Shown here piece after piece: positions 1 through 6,703 of a stretch of 8,463 nt of DNA. This DNA is from an uncultured Bacillota bacterium. GTDB lineage: Bacteria; Bacillota; Clostridia; Oscillospirales; Oscillospiraceae. Position 1 is the stretch's first letter. The number at the start of each line of letters is the position of its first letter. The notes under the pieces were generated by a model. The model made no database searches. It was given only the letters and a program-made list of their open reading frames with translations, and was not told the origin of the DNA. The DNA lies in the NCBI GenBank assembly GCA_937890735.1, contig CALACZ010000209.1, positions 1-8,463 of the forward strand, given 5' to 3'. The position numbers and the translations under genes were made by a program.

Positions 1-1
1 G

Positions 2-72
2 GTGGGCTGTCAGACCCACGCCGTGACCGAGCCGCAGCGAGACGCTGTCGCCGGAGGCGACTGATGAGATCA
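2..72. repeat. Cluster of adjacent perfect hairpins with purine triloops
   Basis: Four inverted repeats follow each other: GTGGG/CCCAC (2-6 with 15-19), CAGCG-AGA-CGCTG (35-47), GTCGCC-GGA-GGCGAC (47-61) and TGAT-GAG-ATCA (62-72). The last three abut with almost no spacer, and each has a three-purine loop. Frame 2 is open from the left edge to TGA at 62-64, so a protein tail cannot be excluded, but it matches nothing I know. The symmetry suits a structured repeat or the end of a mobile element better. Confidence 0.5.
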
Positions 73-124
73 GAAGTTGTACGTTCTGAGCTGCCCTGCG
101 TTTGCACACAACCGCCAAATCAGC

Positions 125-348
125 GTAGGGGAGGGGTTCTACCCCTCCCGCGCGGTACAACGCTGCGAATTTGGATGCACCAATGCGGGATGCTATGCAC
201 CCGTAGGGGCGGTTTACGTTTTTGCCGATTGTGCGGTGCAATTTTGTAATTGCATCCTGCGCGGGCGGGGCAGAACCCCGCCCCTACGGCTCGACTGGCG
301 GCGCGGTCGAAATCTGCGACAAGCGGGAGGGGCAAGCCCCTCCCCTAC
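125..348. repeat. Outer inverted-repeat element, GTAGGGGAGGGG ends
   Basis: GTAGGGGAGGGG at 125-136 is the exact reverse complement of CCCCTCCCCTAC at 337-348, giving a 12-bp perfect inverted repeat around 200 bp. Each end is also a local hairpin: GGGAGGGGT-TCT-ACCCCTCCC (129-149) and GGGAGGGGC-AA-GCCCCTCCC (325-344). No transposase is present. GTAGGGG-type palindromes are, from memory, common between genes in gut Clostridia, so this is probably a non-autonomous dispersed repeat. That family assignment is inference. Confidence 0.6.
201..289. repeat. Inner inverted-repeat element, CCGTAGGGGCGG ends
   Basis: CCGTAGGGGCGG (201-212) and CCGCCCCTACGG (278-289) form a 12-bp perfect inverted repeat bounding 89 bp. 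It lies wholly inside the outer 125-348 repeat and differs by having C where the outer copy has A in the G-run. It contains two further hairpins: TGCAATT-TTGT-AATTGCA (237-254) and GGGCGGGG-CAGAA-CCCCGCCC (263-283). The nesting suggests either one repeat inserted into another or a composite unit built from two variants. Confidence 0.6.
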
Positions 349-431
349 ATTACGACTAAAAACTTACTTCTTCACTATTCACTATTACTTATTCCCTCAA
401 TTCGCTCCTCCCCTACGTTACGACGAAAAAC
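340..431. repeat. 24-nt imperfect direct repeat, 68 bp apart
   Basis: The string at 340-363 recurs at 408-431 with 22 of 24 bases identical. The mismatches are A349/G417 and T357/G425. Each copy starts with CTCCCCTAC, the right-hand end of the outer GTAGGGG element, and continues through TTACGAC into an A-run. The second A-run provides the U-tract of the operon terminator on the minus strand, so one terminator part may derive from the repeat. Confidence 0.6.
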
Positions 432-460
432 GAACCCCCGCCTGCATTTGCGGGCGGGGG
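424..460 (-). terminator. Intrinsic terminator of the femAB-alr-mnmE-iscS operon
   Basis: CCCCCGCC (435-442) pairs with GGCGGGGG (453-460). The stem can extend inward by T443-G452, G444-C451 and C445-G450 to 11 bp around the loop ATTT. On the minus strand it is followed by TTCGTTTTTCG (complement of 424-434). The stem begins 4 nt past the stop codon of the cysteine desulfurase gene. CGTTTT on the other side (461-466) could let it work weakly in the plus direction too. Confidence 0.85.
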
Positions 461-464
461 CGTT

Positions 465-1589
465 TTAGCCTTTTAGGGTTTGCTTGGCGGCAATCAGGGC
501 TTCTACCAGCGCGTCGATGTCCTGCTCCGTGTTTTCCGCCGAGAAGGAGACGCGGATCGAGCCGTCGATGGTCGCGGGGGGCAGGTGCATCGCTTCTAAA
601 ACGTGGCTGCGGTGTCCGCGCGAGCAGGCAGAGCCTGCGGAGACGTAAATTTCCCGGTCTTGCAGGCAATTGATGATGCCCTGTGAGCGCAGGTGCGGGA
701 GGGCGAGGTTCACGATGTGCGGCGCGTCTTGTTTTCCGATGAGCACCAGACCCGGCACTTGCGCGAGCTTTTCGCGGCAGGTGTCGCGCAGGGCGGTCAT
801 ATGGGCGATGTCCTGCGTAAGCCGCGGGAGCTGCGCGGCGCACGCCGCGCCGAAGCCGCAGATGCCGGGGAGATTTTCTGTGCCGGAGCGGAAATTCTGC
901 TCCTGTCCGCCGCCCAGGATCAGCGGCGGCAGCGGCAGACCGGGGCGGACGTACAGCGCGCCCACGCCCTTGGCGGCGTGAATTTTATGCCCAGAGATGG
1001 AGATCATGTCCGCGCCGAGCGTCTTTGCCTGAAACGGCAGCTTGAAAAAGCCCTGCACGGCGTCGGTATGGAACAGCGCGAGGGGACTTTTGCGGCGCGT
1101 GGCGCGGATCATGTCGCGGATGGGCATGACCGCGCCGGTTTCGTTGTTGACCATCATCACGGACACCAGGATCGTATCCGGGCGCAGCGCCGCCTCCAAT
1201 TTTTCGGCGGCGACGAAGCCTGTCTCATCCGGCTGGAGGTAGGTGACCGCAAAGCCGCGCGCCTCTAATTTCTGCATCGGGTGGAGCACGGCGTGGTGCT
1301 CCACGGCGGTGGTGACGATATGTTTGCCGCGCTTCGCCAGCCGGTCGACCGTGCTGAAGATCACCCAGTTATCTGCCTCCGTGCCGCCGGAGGTGAAAAA
1401 GACGCGCCCTTCCTCCGCGCCCAGCGCTTTGGCGACCTGCCCGCGCGCCGTGCGCAGGCAGCGCTCGGCGTCGATGCCGAGCTGGTGCACGGACGAGGGG
1501 TTGCCCCACGCGTCCAGCAGTATGTGCTGCATCGTCTCCACGCACGCGGCGCACGGCTTGGTGGTGGCGGAATTGTCCAGATAGATCAT
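465..1589 (-). CDS. iscS: Cysteine desulfurase, IscS/NifS family
   Basis: This 374-residue PLP enzyme is expected to remove sulfur from L-cysteine, leaving L-alanine and a persulfide on its active-site Cys for iron-sulfur cluster or thio-tRNA synthesis. The N-terminus reads YLDNSATT. The VEHHAVL motif carries the ring-stacking His98, HTDAVQ gives Asp175, SGHKIHAAKG gives the PLP lysine Lys202, and SAGSACSRG places the catalytic Cys322. Length is normal for a class V aminotransferase-type desulfurase. The ATG has GAGG seven bases upstream, overlapping the stop codon of mnmE; the gap to mnmE is 9 nt, which implies translational linkage. It is the last gene before the terminator, and no iscU or thiI is in the window. 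With mnmE next door, a role in 2-thiouridine formation is attractive but inferred. The symbol means IscS-like; iscS, nifS and yrvO cannot be separated here. Confidence 0.93.
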   Translation of the reverse strand: MIYLDNSATTKPCAACVETMQHILLDAWGNPSSVHQLGIDAERCLRTARGQVAKALGAEEGRVFFTSGGTEADNWVIFSTVDRLAKRGKHIVTTAVEHHAVLHPMQKLEARGFAVTYLQPDETGFVAAEKLEAALRPDTILVSVMMVNNETGAVMPIRDMIRATRRKSPLALFHTDAVQGFFKLPFQAKTLGADMISISGHKIHAAKGVGALYVRPGLPLPPLILGGGQEQNFRSGTENLPGICGFGAACAAQLPRLTQDIAHMTALRDTCREKLAQVPGLVLIGKQDAPHIVNLALPHLRSQGIINCLQDREIYVSAGSACSRGHRSHVLEAMHLPPATIDGSIRVSFSAENTEQDIDALVEALIAAKQTLKG

Positions 1590-1598
1590 AAAAATGCC

Positions 1599-2963
1599 TC
1601 ATTTACCCACGCAAAAGCGCGAAAAAATTTCGTTTGTGATGTCCTCGCGCACGACGCGTCCCGTGACCTCGCCGAGCGCCTGCATGGCGCTCTCCACGTC
1701 GAGCAGCACCGCGTCGGGCGTCATCCCGGCGTCCATGGACGCGAGCACGCAGTCGATCGCCTTGCCCGCGCGGACAAGTGCGCCGGACTGGCGGGCATTC
1801 GTGAGGATGCCGCCGTCGCACGGGGCGCTGTGCTCCGGGAAGGCGAGGTCCAGCGCCTGTTCCAAGAGGTCGAGCCCCGTGGCGTTTTTGGCGCTGATGG
1901 GTACGACGAGATCAAACGGCAGGTCGGACGGCTGCACGCACTGCGGCAGGTCCGATTTATTGAGCAGCGCGATGGCGCGCGGCGCAGAAAGCGCGGCGCG
2001 GATGGCGCGTTCGTCCTCATCATTTAGTGCGCGGCTGCCGTCGCAGACCAGCAGCGCCAGCTCCGCCTCCTGTGCGGCGTGCTCGGCGCGCGTGACGCCC
2101 AGACGCTCGACGGTATCGTCCGTGTCGCGGATACCGGCGGTATCGAGAAGCCTGAACAGATGCCTGCCGAGCGTGACGGATTCCTCCACGGTGTCGCGCG
2201 TTGTGCCGGGGATGCTCGTGACGATCACGCGGTCATAGCCGCACAGCGCGTTGAGAAGGCTCGACTTGCCGACGTTCGGGCTGCCGAGAATGACGGCGCG
2301 CACGCCGTTTTTGAGCCGCTGCCCGCGCGCACAGGTGGACAGCAGCGCGATGAGCGACTGCCGCACGTCCAGCAGCGTTTTTCGGAAATTTTCCAGCTGA
2401 AACGGGTCAATATCCTCGTCGGGATAGTCCAAGACTGCGTGAAAATGCGCGCAGATGCCGCACAGCGCGTCGTAAAGCGGCTCGATTTTGCGCCGCAGCG
2501 CACCGTCTACCTGCCCGGCGGCGTTGGCGGCGGCGTCGGGCGTTTCGGCGTCGATGAGGTCGATGACCGCCTCCGCCTGCGTCAGATCCATCTGCCCGCT
2601 TAAAAACGCGCGGCGCGTGAACTCGCCCGCGAGCGCCTGCCGGAAGCCGTTTGCAAACAGCGCCCGCAGCCCCGCCGCGAGCACGGCGGGCGAGCCGTGG
2701 CACTGAAATTCCACCGCGTCCTCGCCGGTATAGGAGTGCGGTGCGCGGAACACGACGGCGACGCACTGGTCGATGGGGCGCGCCTGCTCGTCAAAGAGCG
2801 TGCCGAGCGTGAGCCTGCCCGGCGCGAGATCGCGCAGCGCTTTGCCGCTTTTCGCGCGGAACACCGCCTCGGCGGCTTCGACGCAGCCATCGCCCGACAG
2901 GCGCAGAATGCCGATCCCGGCGCGCACCCAGCCGGTGGCGACGGCGGCGATTAAATCACTCAT
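1599..2963 (-). CDS. mnmE: tRNA uridine-5-carboxymethylaminomethyl modification GTPase MnmE (TrmE)
   Basis: MnmE is a GTPase that works with MnmG (GidA) to place the carboxymethylaminomethyl group on C5 of wobble uridine 34 in certain tRNAs, using a formyl-tetrahydrofolate-derived carbon. The 454 residues match the usual length and order. The N-terminal folate-binding domain (about 1-120) contains ILRLSG, SYTGEDAVE, CHGSP and GEFTRRAF. A helical domain with an inserted G domain follows: G1 GSPNVGKSS (227-235), G2 GTTRDT (253-258), G3 DTAG (274-277), G4 NKSD (335-338) and G5 SAK (357-359). The C-terminus is the family signature FCVGK with catalytic Cys451. Residue 12 is Trp in ATGWVRAG, where relatives usually have Pro. 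The start has GAGG seven bases upstream. mnmG is not in the window. All catalytic motifs are intact, so the call is very secure. Confidence 0.98.
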   Translation of the reverse strand: MSDLIAAVATGWVRAGIGILRLSGDGCVEAAEAVFRAKSGKALRDLAPGRLTLGTLFDEQARPIDQCVAVVFRAPHSYTGEDAVEFQCHGSPAVLAAGLRALFANGFRQALAGEFTRRAFLSGQMDLTQAEAVIDLIDAETPDAAANAAGQVDGALRRKIEPLYDALCGICAHFHAVLDYPDEDIDPFQLENFRKTLLDVRQSLIALLSTCARGQRLKNGVRAVILGSPNVGKSSLLNALCGYDRVIVTSIPGTTRDTVEESVTLGRHLFRLLDTAGIRDTDDTVERLGVTRAEHAAQEAELALLVCDGSRALNDEDERAIRAALSAPRAIALLNKSDLPQCVQPSDLPFDLVVPISAKNATGLDLLEQALDLAFPEHSAPCDGGILTNARQSGALVRAGKAIDCVLASMDAGMTPDAVLLDVESAMQALGEVTGRVVREDITNEIFSRFCVGK

Positions 2964-2984
2964 AAGAAAGCCTCACAATAATCT

Positions 2985-3007
2985 AAAAAAGAGCTGCGGC
3001 GCTGCTC
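2985..3007 (-). terminator. Weak hairpin plus U6 tract between alr and mnmE
   Basis: On the minus strand GAGC (complement of 3004-3007) pairs with GCTC (2991-2994), with an A-A mismatch and two inner G-C pairs around a GCC loop. Six T residues follow immediately (complement of 2985-2990). The hairpin overlaps the TGA of the racemase gene. The stem is short, so this is more likely a partial terminator or attenuator lowering mnmE-iscS expression than a full stop. I see no clear promoter in the remaining 21 nt before mnmE. Confidence 0.4.
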
Positions 3008-4097
3008 ACCTAAATACTACGTCCATTCCCTTTAACATCAAGGGATTGATATTCATCTGCACGCGGTCGCCGAGGGCGCATTTGACCTTGGTCACGTCGA
3101 TGACGGTGTGCAGCATCCCGATGTGCCCGAGGACCTTGCAGCGCTGCGTGCCGAGCGTGACGCAGTACGCCTTGCGGCGGAAAATGCCCGCGAGCGCCGA
3201 AAGGGCGGCGCGGAGCTGGTCGCGCGTGCGGAACACGTCGTGCCCCATCTCGCAGCCGAAGCCGTGATACCAGCCGACGGGCACGATGGCGATGCGCGTG
3301 GGACGCTTTGCCTTCCACGCCGCGCCGTAGCCGCAGGTGTGCCCCTTGGGAAGCCACCGAATTTCGTCGATCGCCGCCTCGCACACGCCCACGCGTTTTA
3401 AGCCGTAGCTGCCGCCAAAGCTGAGCCTGCCCAAAATCGCCGAACCGATGCGCACGCCGCCCATCGCAAGATCGGGGAAGCGCAGCAGCCCCGCGGAGTT
3501 GCAGATATGGGGCGTGCCGGTCTCGTAACCGGCTTTTTTGATGGCTTGCAGCACGCCGTCAAATGCGGCGGCTTGCAGCCGCGTGGCTTTTTTGCTGCAG
3601 AACGCGGAGTGCAGGTGCGTGTAGATGCCGCTGACGGCGATGCCGTCCATATAGGCATAGATGGGGATGATCTTATCCACATCCGACGGCAGAAAGCCGT
3701 AGCGCCCCATGCCGGTGTCGATCGCAATGTGCGCCTCGGCGACCATGCCGCGCTGGAGCGCGATGCCGTTGAGAAGCGCCGCGTCATCCTGGCTCGAGAC
3801 CGTTGCGATGGCGTTCAGGTCCAGGAGCATATGCACCTCGTCCGGGTCGGTCGTGGGGCGGAGCATGAGGATCTGCTCGGACGCGAAGCCGGACTTTCGC
3901 AGCAGCGCCGCGTCGTTCGGCTCGGTGATGCAAAAGCGCGTGATGCCGCACTCGCGGCAAAGCTGCGCCATCGGCAGCAGCCCCAGCCCGTAGCCGTTTC
4001 CCTTCAGGACTGCCCAGATGGGCGCGTCGCCCGCGCGTTTTTTGAGATTTTCAAGATTTTTGCGGATGTCGCCGCTTTCCACATAGTACGCCTTCAT
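3006..4097 (-). CDS. alr: Divergent alanine racemase-like PLP enzyme
   Basis: This 363-residue protein has the fold-type III alanine racemase layout: an N-terminal PLP barrel and a C-terminal beta domain. Visible landmarks are the PLP lysine Lys32 in VLKGNGYGLG, IDTGMGRYGF with Arg132, YTHLHS with His161, CNSAG with Ser201, GGVRIGSAILG with Arg216 and CGYGAAW at 255-261. A standard member makes D-alanine for peptidoglycan. The C-terminal half is unusual. The usual VGYADG, with the catalytic Tyr from the partner subunit, is VGWYHG (274-279), so Trp276 sits at the Tyr position. The usual CMDQ is GMLH (327-330), and the tail after GDRVQMNINP is short. The gene lies 18 nt after the FemAB gene, with GGAGG three bases before ATG. 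It may be a D-Ala racemase variant, a racemase for another amino acid, or impaired; the family is clear, the substrate is not. Confidence 0.85.
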   Translation of the reverse strand: MKAYYVESGDIRKNLENLKKRAGDAPIWAVLKGNGYGLGLLPMAQLCRECGITRFCITEPNDAALLRKSGFASEQILMLRPTTDPDEVHMLLDLNAIATVSSQDDAALLNGIALQRGMVAEAHIAIDTGMGRYGFLPSDVDKIIPIYAYMDGIAVSGIYTHLHSAFCSKKATRLQAAAFDGVLQAIKKAGYETGTPHICNSAGLLRFPDLAMGGVRIGSAILGRLSFGGSYGLKRVGVCEAAIDEIRWLPKGHTCGYGAAWKAKRPTRIAIVPVGWYHGFGCEMGHDVFRTRDQLRAALSALAGIFRRKAYCVTLGTQRCKVLGHIGMLHTVIDVTKVKCALGDRVQMNINPLMLKGMDVVFR

Positions 4098-4115
4098 AGC
4101 CCTCCGCCTTTCTGT

Positions 4116-5180
4116 TTATTTTCCGCGGTTTTTAAGAAGATACAGCCGCCGGCGCAGCTCCTTAAAGACGGACGTGCCGTGCTCCACGCACCAGTACACG
4201 GCGGGGTCCAGCACCAGGTCCATCTCGCCCACAAATTCCGTAAAGTCGCCGCCGAAGCCCTGCTTGAAGCGGAAGAGCCCGTAGAGCGGGTTATCCTCCG
4301 ACACGTCGCCCGACACGCCGCGGAAGTCGTACACGCGGCAGCCGCGCTCGATCGCCCACTGGATCATGCGCCACTGTAAGAGGTAGTTCGGCATTAAATT
4401 GCGGTGCTCGTTTGACGACGCACCGTACAGATACCACACCTTGTCGCCGTAGGCGATGGCGAGCGTGCCCGCGATGGGCGTGCCCTCGGGATCAAACGCC
4501 ATGTAGAGCCGACAGTGCTCACCGAGATTTTCCAGCATCGCGGAAAAATATTCGGGCTTGCGGGTGACAAAGCCGTCGCGCACGCCGGTGGTGAGCATGA
4601 GGTCGGAAAACGCGCCGATCATCTCCTGCCCGCAGACGCGCACCGTCACGCCCTTGCGCTCGGCAAGGCGGATGTTGTAGCGCCATTTCTGGTGGAAGCC
4701 CGCGAGGACTTCTTCCTCTGTTTTGCCCTCGACGTTCAGGCGGAACACATAGCGCGGGTTGACGGCTTCAAAATTCTTGCCGCCCTCTTTGCTGCGGAAG
4801 CCCGCGTCGTGCAGCATCGCGGCAAATTCCGTGTCGCTGGACGGGACGTCGGGGTCAATTTTGATGACGTAAGATTTGCGCTGCTTCGCCAGCGCCTTCG
4901 CGCCTTCGAGTAACTGCGCAAATGTTTCGCGGTCGTGCACATCGCACACCGGCGCGCGGCAGCCGTACATCAGCGTTTTGCCGATGCCGGGCACTTTGCG
5001 CGTCATCAGCGCCATCGTGCCGCAGATCGCACCGTCCGCGCCGCGCACGGCGATGGCGTCCCACTGCCACATGGGCTTCTGCTTTGCCCAGAGACTGCTC
5101 TGCGCAAAATTGCCCTTGGGGTGCGACTGGACAAAGGCTTCGTATTCCGGGAGCGTCGCTTCCGTGATGAGTTCGTACAT
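4116..5180 (-). CDS. FemAB/FemX-family peptidoglycan-bridge aminoacyltransferase
   Basis: FemAB-family enzymes carry two GNAT-like domains and transfer amino acids from aminoacyl-tRNA to the peptidoglycan stem peptide or lipid II, building the interpeptide bridge at the cytoplasmic membrane. In this 354-residue protein the first domain includes FAQSSLWAKQK (25-35). The family motif HQKWRYNIRLAERKGV spans 163-178. The second domain includes VWYLYGASSNEHRNLMPNY (248-266) and ends with GLFRFKQGFGGDFTEFVGEMDLVL (301-324). The length resembles FemX-type proteins without the coiled-coil arm of FemA. The start has GAGG nine bases upstream and a predicted promoter. It is first in the operon, ahead of the racemase, which supports a cell-wall role. 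The amino acid transferred (Gly, Ala or Ser) cannot be told from sequence alone. There is no signal peptide, as expected for a cytoplasmic enzyme. Confidence 0.92.
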   Translation of the reverse strand: MYELITEATLPEYEAFVQSHPKGNFAQSSLWAKQKPMWQWDAIAVRGADGAICGTMALMTRKVPGIGKTLMYGCRAPVCDVHDRETFAQLLEGAKALAKQRKSYVIKIDPDVPSSDTEFAAMLHDAGFRSKEGGKNFEAVNPRYVFRLNVEGKTEEEVLAGFHQKWRYNIRLAERKGVTVRVCGQEMIGAFSDLMLTTGVRDGFVTRKPEYFSAMLENLGEHCRLYMAFDPEGTPIAGTLAIAYGDKVWYLYGASSNEHRNLMPNYLLQWRMIQWAIERGCRVYDFRGVSGDVSEDNPLYGLFRFKQGFGGDFTEFVGEMDLVLDPAVYWCVEHGTSVFKELRRRLYLLKNRGK

Positions 5181-5224
5181 ATTCCAATACCTCGTTTGAG
5201 TGTTTCCTTATAATATGTCAATTT

Positions 5225-5253
5225 ATCATACCACAATTGCCCGCCAGATGCAA
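5225..5253 (-). promoter_or_regulatory. Predicted SigA extended -10 promoter of the minus-strand operon
   Basis: Read on the minus strand: TTGCAT (complement of 5248-5253), a 17-nt spacer, then TATGAT (complement of 5225-5230), preceded by TGG, so an extended -10 (TGGTATGAT). The -35 is weak and the -10 good. Transcription would start near 5218, about 38 nt before the FemAB start codon. Confidence 0.6.
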
Positions 5254-5317
5254 ACCGGCGCGGTATACTTTTTGCCGGAATGCGGCAGAATAGTCAAAAG
5301 GTTTTGGAGGTGGCATC

Positions 5318-6703
5318 ATGCGGGCGGAGGACATCCGGGCGATCTTTCAGAACGCGGGCGATTTTGAGGAGCGCACCGTCCGCGCCGGCGGGCAGACGCT
5401 CACGGCGTTTTTCATCGACGGGCTGACGTCCGGCGGGGACATCGCGGAGTATGTGGTGCGCCCGCTGACGGAGCTTGCGCCGGGATCGGCGGCGGAGCTG
5501 TACGCGCGGGCGCGGGACGGCGGCGTGTGGTGCGCGTCGGTGAGCGAGGCGGACACGCCGGACGCGGCGGCGCAGAAGCTCGTGAACGGCTTTTGCGTGG
5601 TGGTGTTTCCGGGCGTCGAAACCGCGCTGTGCTTTGAGACGAAAACGGGCGAAAAGCGCGGCGTGTCCGCGCCGGAGTCGGAAAACACCGTCAAGGGCGC
5701 GAAGGACGCGTTCACCGAGACCGTCCGCACGAATACGAGCCTCATCCGCCGCCATCTGCGCACGCCGCGTCTGCGGCTGGAGGAATCCGTGCTCGGCACG
5801 CGGACGCTCACGAATGTGACGCTTTGCTATGTGGACGGCGTGACGCCGCCGGAGCGGGTGGAGCGGATGCGCGCGCGGCTGGGCGAGCTTCAGCTCGAGG
5901 CGCTGCTCTCGCCCGCGTCGGTGGAGGAGAGCGTGACCGGCGCGCGGCGGACGGCGTTTCCGATGATGCAGTACACCGAGCGGACGGATAAATTCTGCGA
6001 GGGGCTGCTTGCGGGGCAGGTCGGGCTGCTGGTGGATGGGCTGCCGGAGGGCTTCCTCGCGCCGGTGAGTCTGGGCAGACTGATGCAGTCGCCGGAGGAC
6101 CGCGCGGTCGATCATGTGTCGGCGACGTGTGTGCGCGTGCTGCGATACTTCGCGGGACTGGCGAGCCTGCTGTTGCCGGGGCTGTATGCGGCGATGGCGA
6201 TGTATCACCAGGGCATGATCCCAACGAAATTGCTGGAGGCGATCATCGAGAGCAAGCAGAACGTGCCGTTTCCGACGATCCTGGAGGTTTTGGGGCTGCT
6301 TGCGGCGTTTGAAATTTTGCAGGAGGCGGGGCTGCACCTGCCGCAGGCGATCGGCACGGCGGTGTCGATCATCGGCGGGCTCGTCGTGGGCACGGCGGCG
6401 GTGGACGCGAAGCTCGTCTCGCCCGCGGCACTCATCGTGACCGCCTCGGCGGGCATCTGCGGCTTTGCGCTGCCGAGCCGCGATCTTTCCGACGCGCTGC
6501 GCATCTGGCGCTTTGTACTGGCGGCGCTCGGGGGTCTTGCGGGTCTGTTCGGCGTGACGGTGGGCGTACTGGCGCTGCTGCTGCACCTGTCGGGGCTTTC
6601 CTCGCTGGGCGAGGCGTATCTTGCGCCGTTTTCGGCGGTGCGCGCCGGTGGCGCGTTTGTGCGCCGCCGCTATGGGCGGCGCGGACGGGAGGGTTCGGCA
6701 TGA
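5318..6703 (+). CDS. gerA: GerA-family spore germination receptor A subunit
   Basis: GerA-family A subunits form the nutrient germinant receptor of the spore inner membrane with B and C subunits, and recent work on the family models them as ligand-gated ion channels. The 461 residues show a soluble N-terminal region (about 1-270) with GAKDAFTETVRTNTSLIRRHL (127-147), related to the family's GP-x-x-x-F-x-E...N-x-x-L-I-R-x-R signature, and YTERTDKFCEGLLAGQVGLLVDG at 219-241. Membrane segments follow at about 278-298, 320-337, 343-361, 368-388 and 396-424. Typical motifs are QNVPFPTILEVLG (314-326), EAGLHLPQAIG and GGLVVGTAAVDAKLVSP. It is a little shorter than many relatives, mainly in the N-terminal part. 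ATG has GGAGG seven bases upstream. Its stop overlaps the next gene's ATG (ATGA), so they are translationally coupled. SpoVAF is a paralogue, but the neighbouring GerB-like gene favours a receptor. A forespore (SigG) promoter is expected but not clearly visible. Confidence 0.95.
   Translation: MRAEDIRAIFQNAGDFEERTVRAGGQTLTAFFIDGLTSGGDIAEYVVRPLTELAPGSAAELYARARDGGVWCASVSEADTPDAAAQKLVNGFCVVVFPGVETALCFETKTGEKRGVSAPESENTVKGAKDAFTETVRTNTSLIRRHLRTPRLRLEESVLGTRTLTNVTLCYVDGVTPPERVERMRARLGELQLEALLSPASVEESVTGARRTAFPMMQYTERTDKFCEGLLAGQVGLLVDGLPEGFLAPVSLGRLMQSPEDRAVDHVSATCVRVLRYFAGLASLLLPGLYAAMAMYHQGMIPTKLLEAIIESKQNVPFPTILEVLGLLAAFEILQEAGLHLPQAIGTAVSIIGGLVVGTAAVDAKLVSPAALIVTASAGICGFALPSRDLSDALRIWRFVLAALGGLAGLFGVTVGVLALLLHLSGLSSLGEAYLAPFSAVRAGGAFVRRRYGRRGREGSA

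Larger units (their letters stand above)
1..464. other. Gene-free intergenic region rich in palindromic repeats
   Basis: I see no credible gene here. The open frames are short, overlap inverted repeats and have no recognisable protein content or convincing ribosome binding site. The stretch instead holds three back-to-back small hairpins near the left edge, a nested set of GTAGGGG-type inverted repeats, a 24-nt direct repeat, a short AT-rich patch with two adjacent TTCACTA units (371-384), and the terminator of the minus-strand operon. It looks like an intergenic region colonised by REP- or MITE-like repeats. That interpretation is inference; the repeats themselves can be read directly. Confidence 0.7.

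Noticed and set aside
2..64. Tail of a protein gene in frame 2 ending at TGA 62-64
   Set aside because: Only about 20 codons are visible, with no known motif, and the region is dominated by abutting hairpins. It remains possible but is not supported enough to annotate.
125..431. CRISPR array
   Set aside because: The repeats are inverted and few, with unequal spacing and no unique spacers of constant size.
77..673. Plus-strand frame of 198 codons across the repeat region into the desulfurase gene
   Set aside because: It spans inverted repeats and the terminator, overlaps iscS in antisense and has no recognisable domain.
1281..2027. Plus-strand frame of 248 codons opposite iscS and mnmE
   Set aside because: It is a compositional shadow of two clearly identified minus-strand genes.
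5264..5269. TATACT upstream of gerA as a SigG or SigA -10 box
   Set aside because: No matching -35 (GHATR or TTGACA type) occurs at 17-18 nt; the nearest TTGCCC is 21 nt away. A forespore promoter is expected but I cannot place it.
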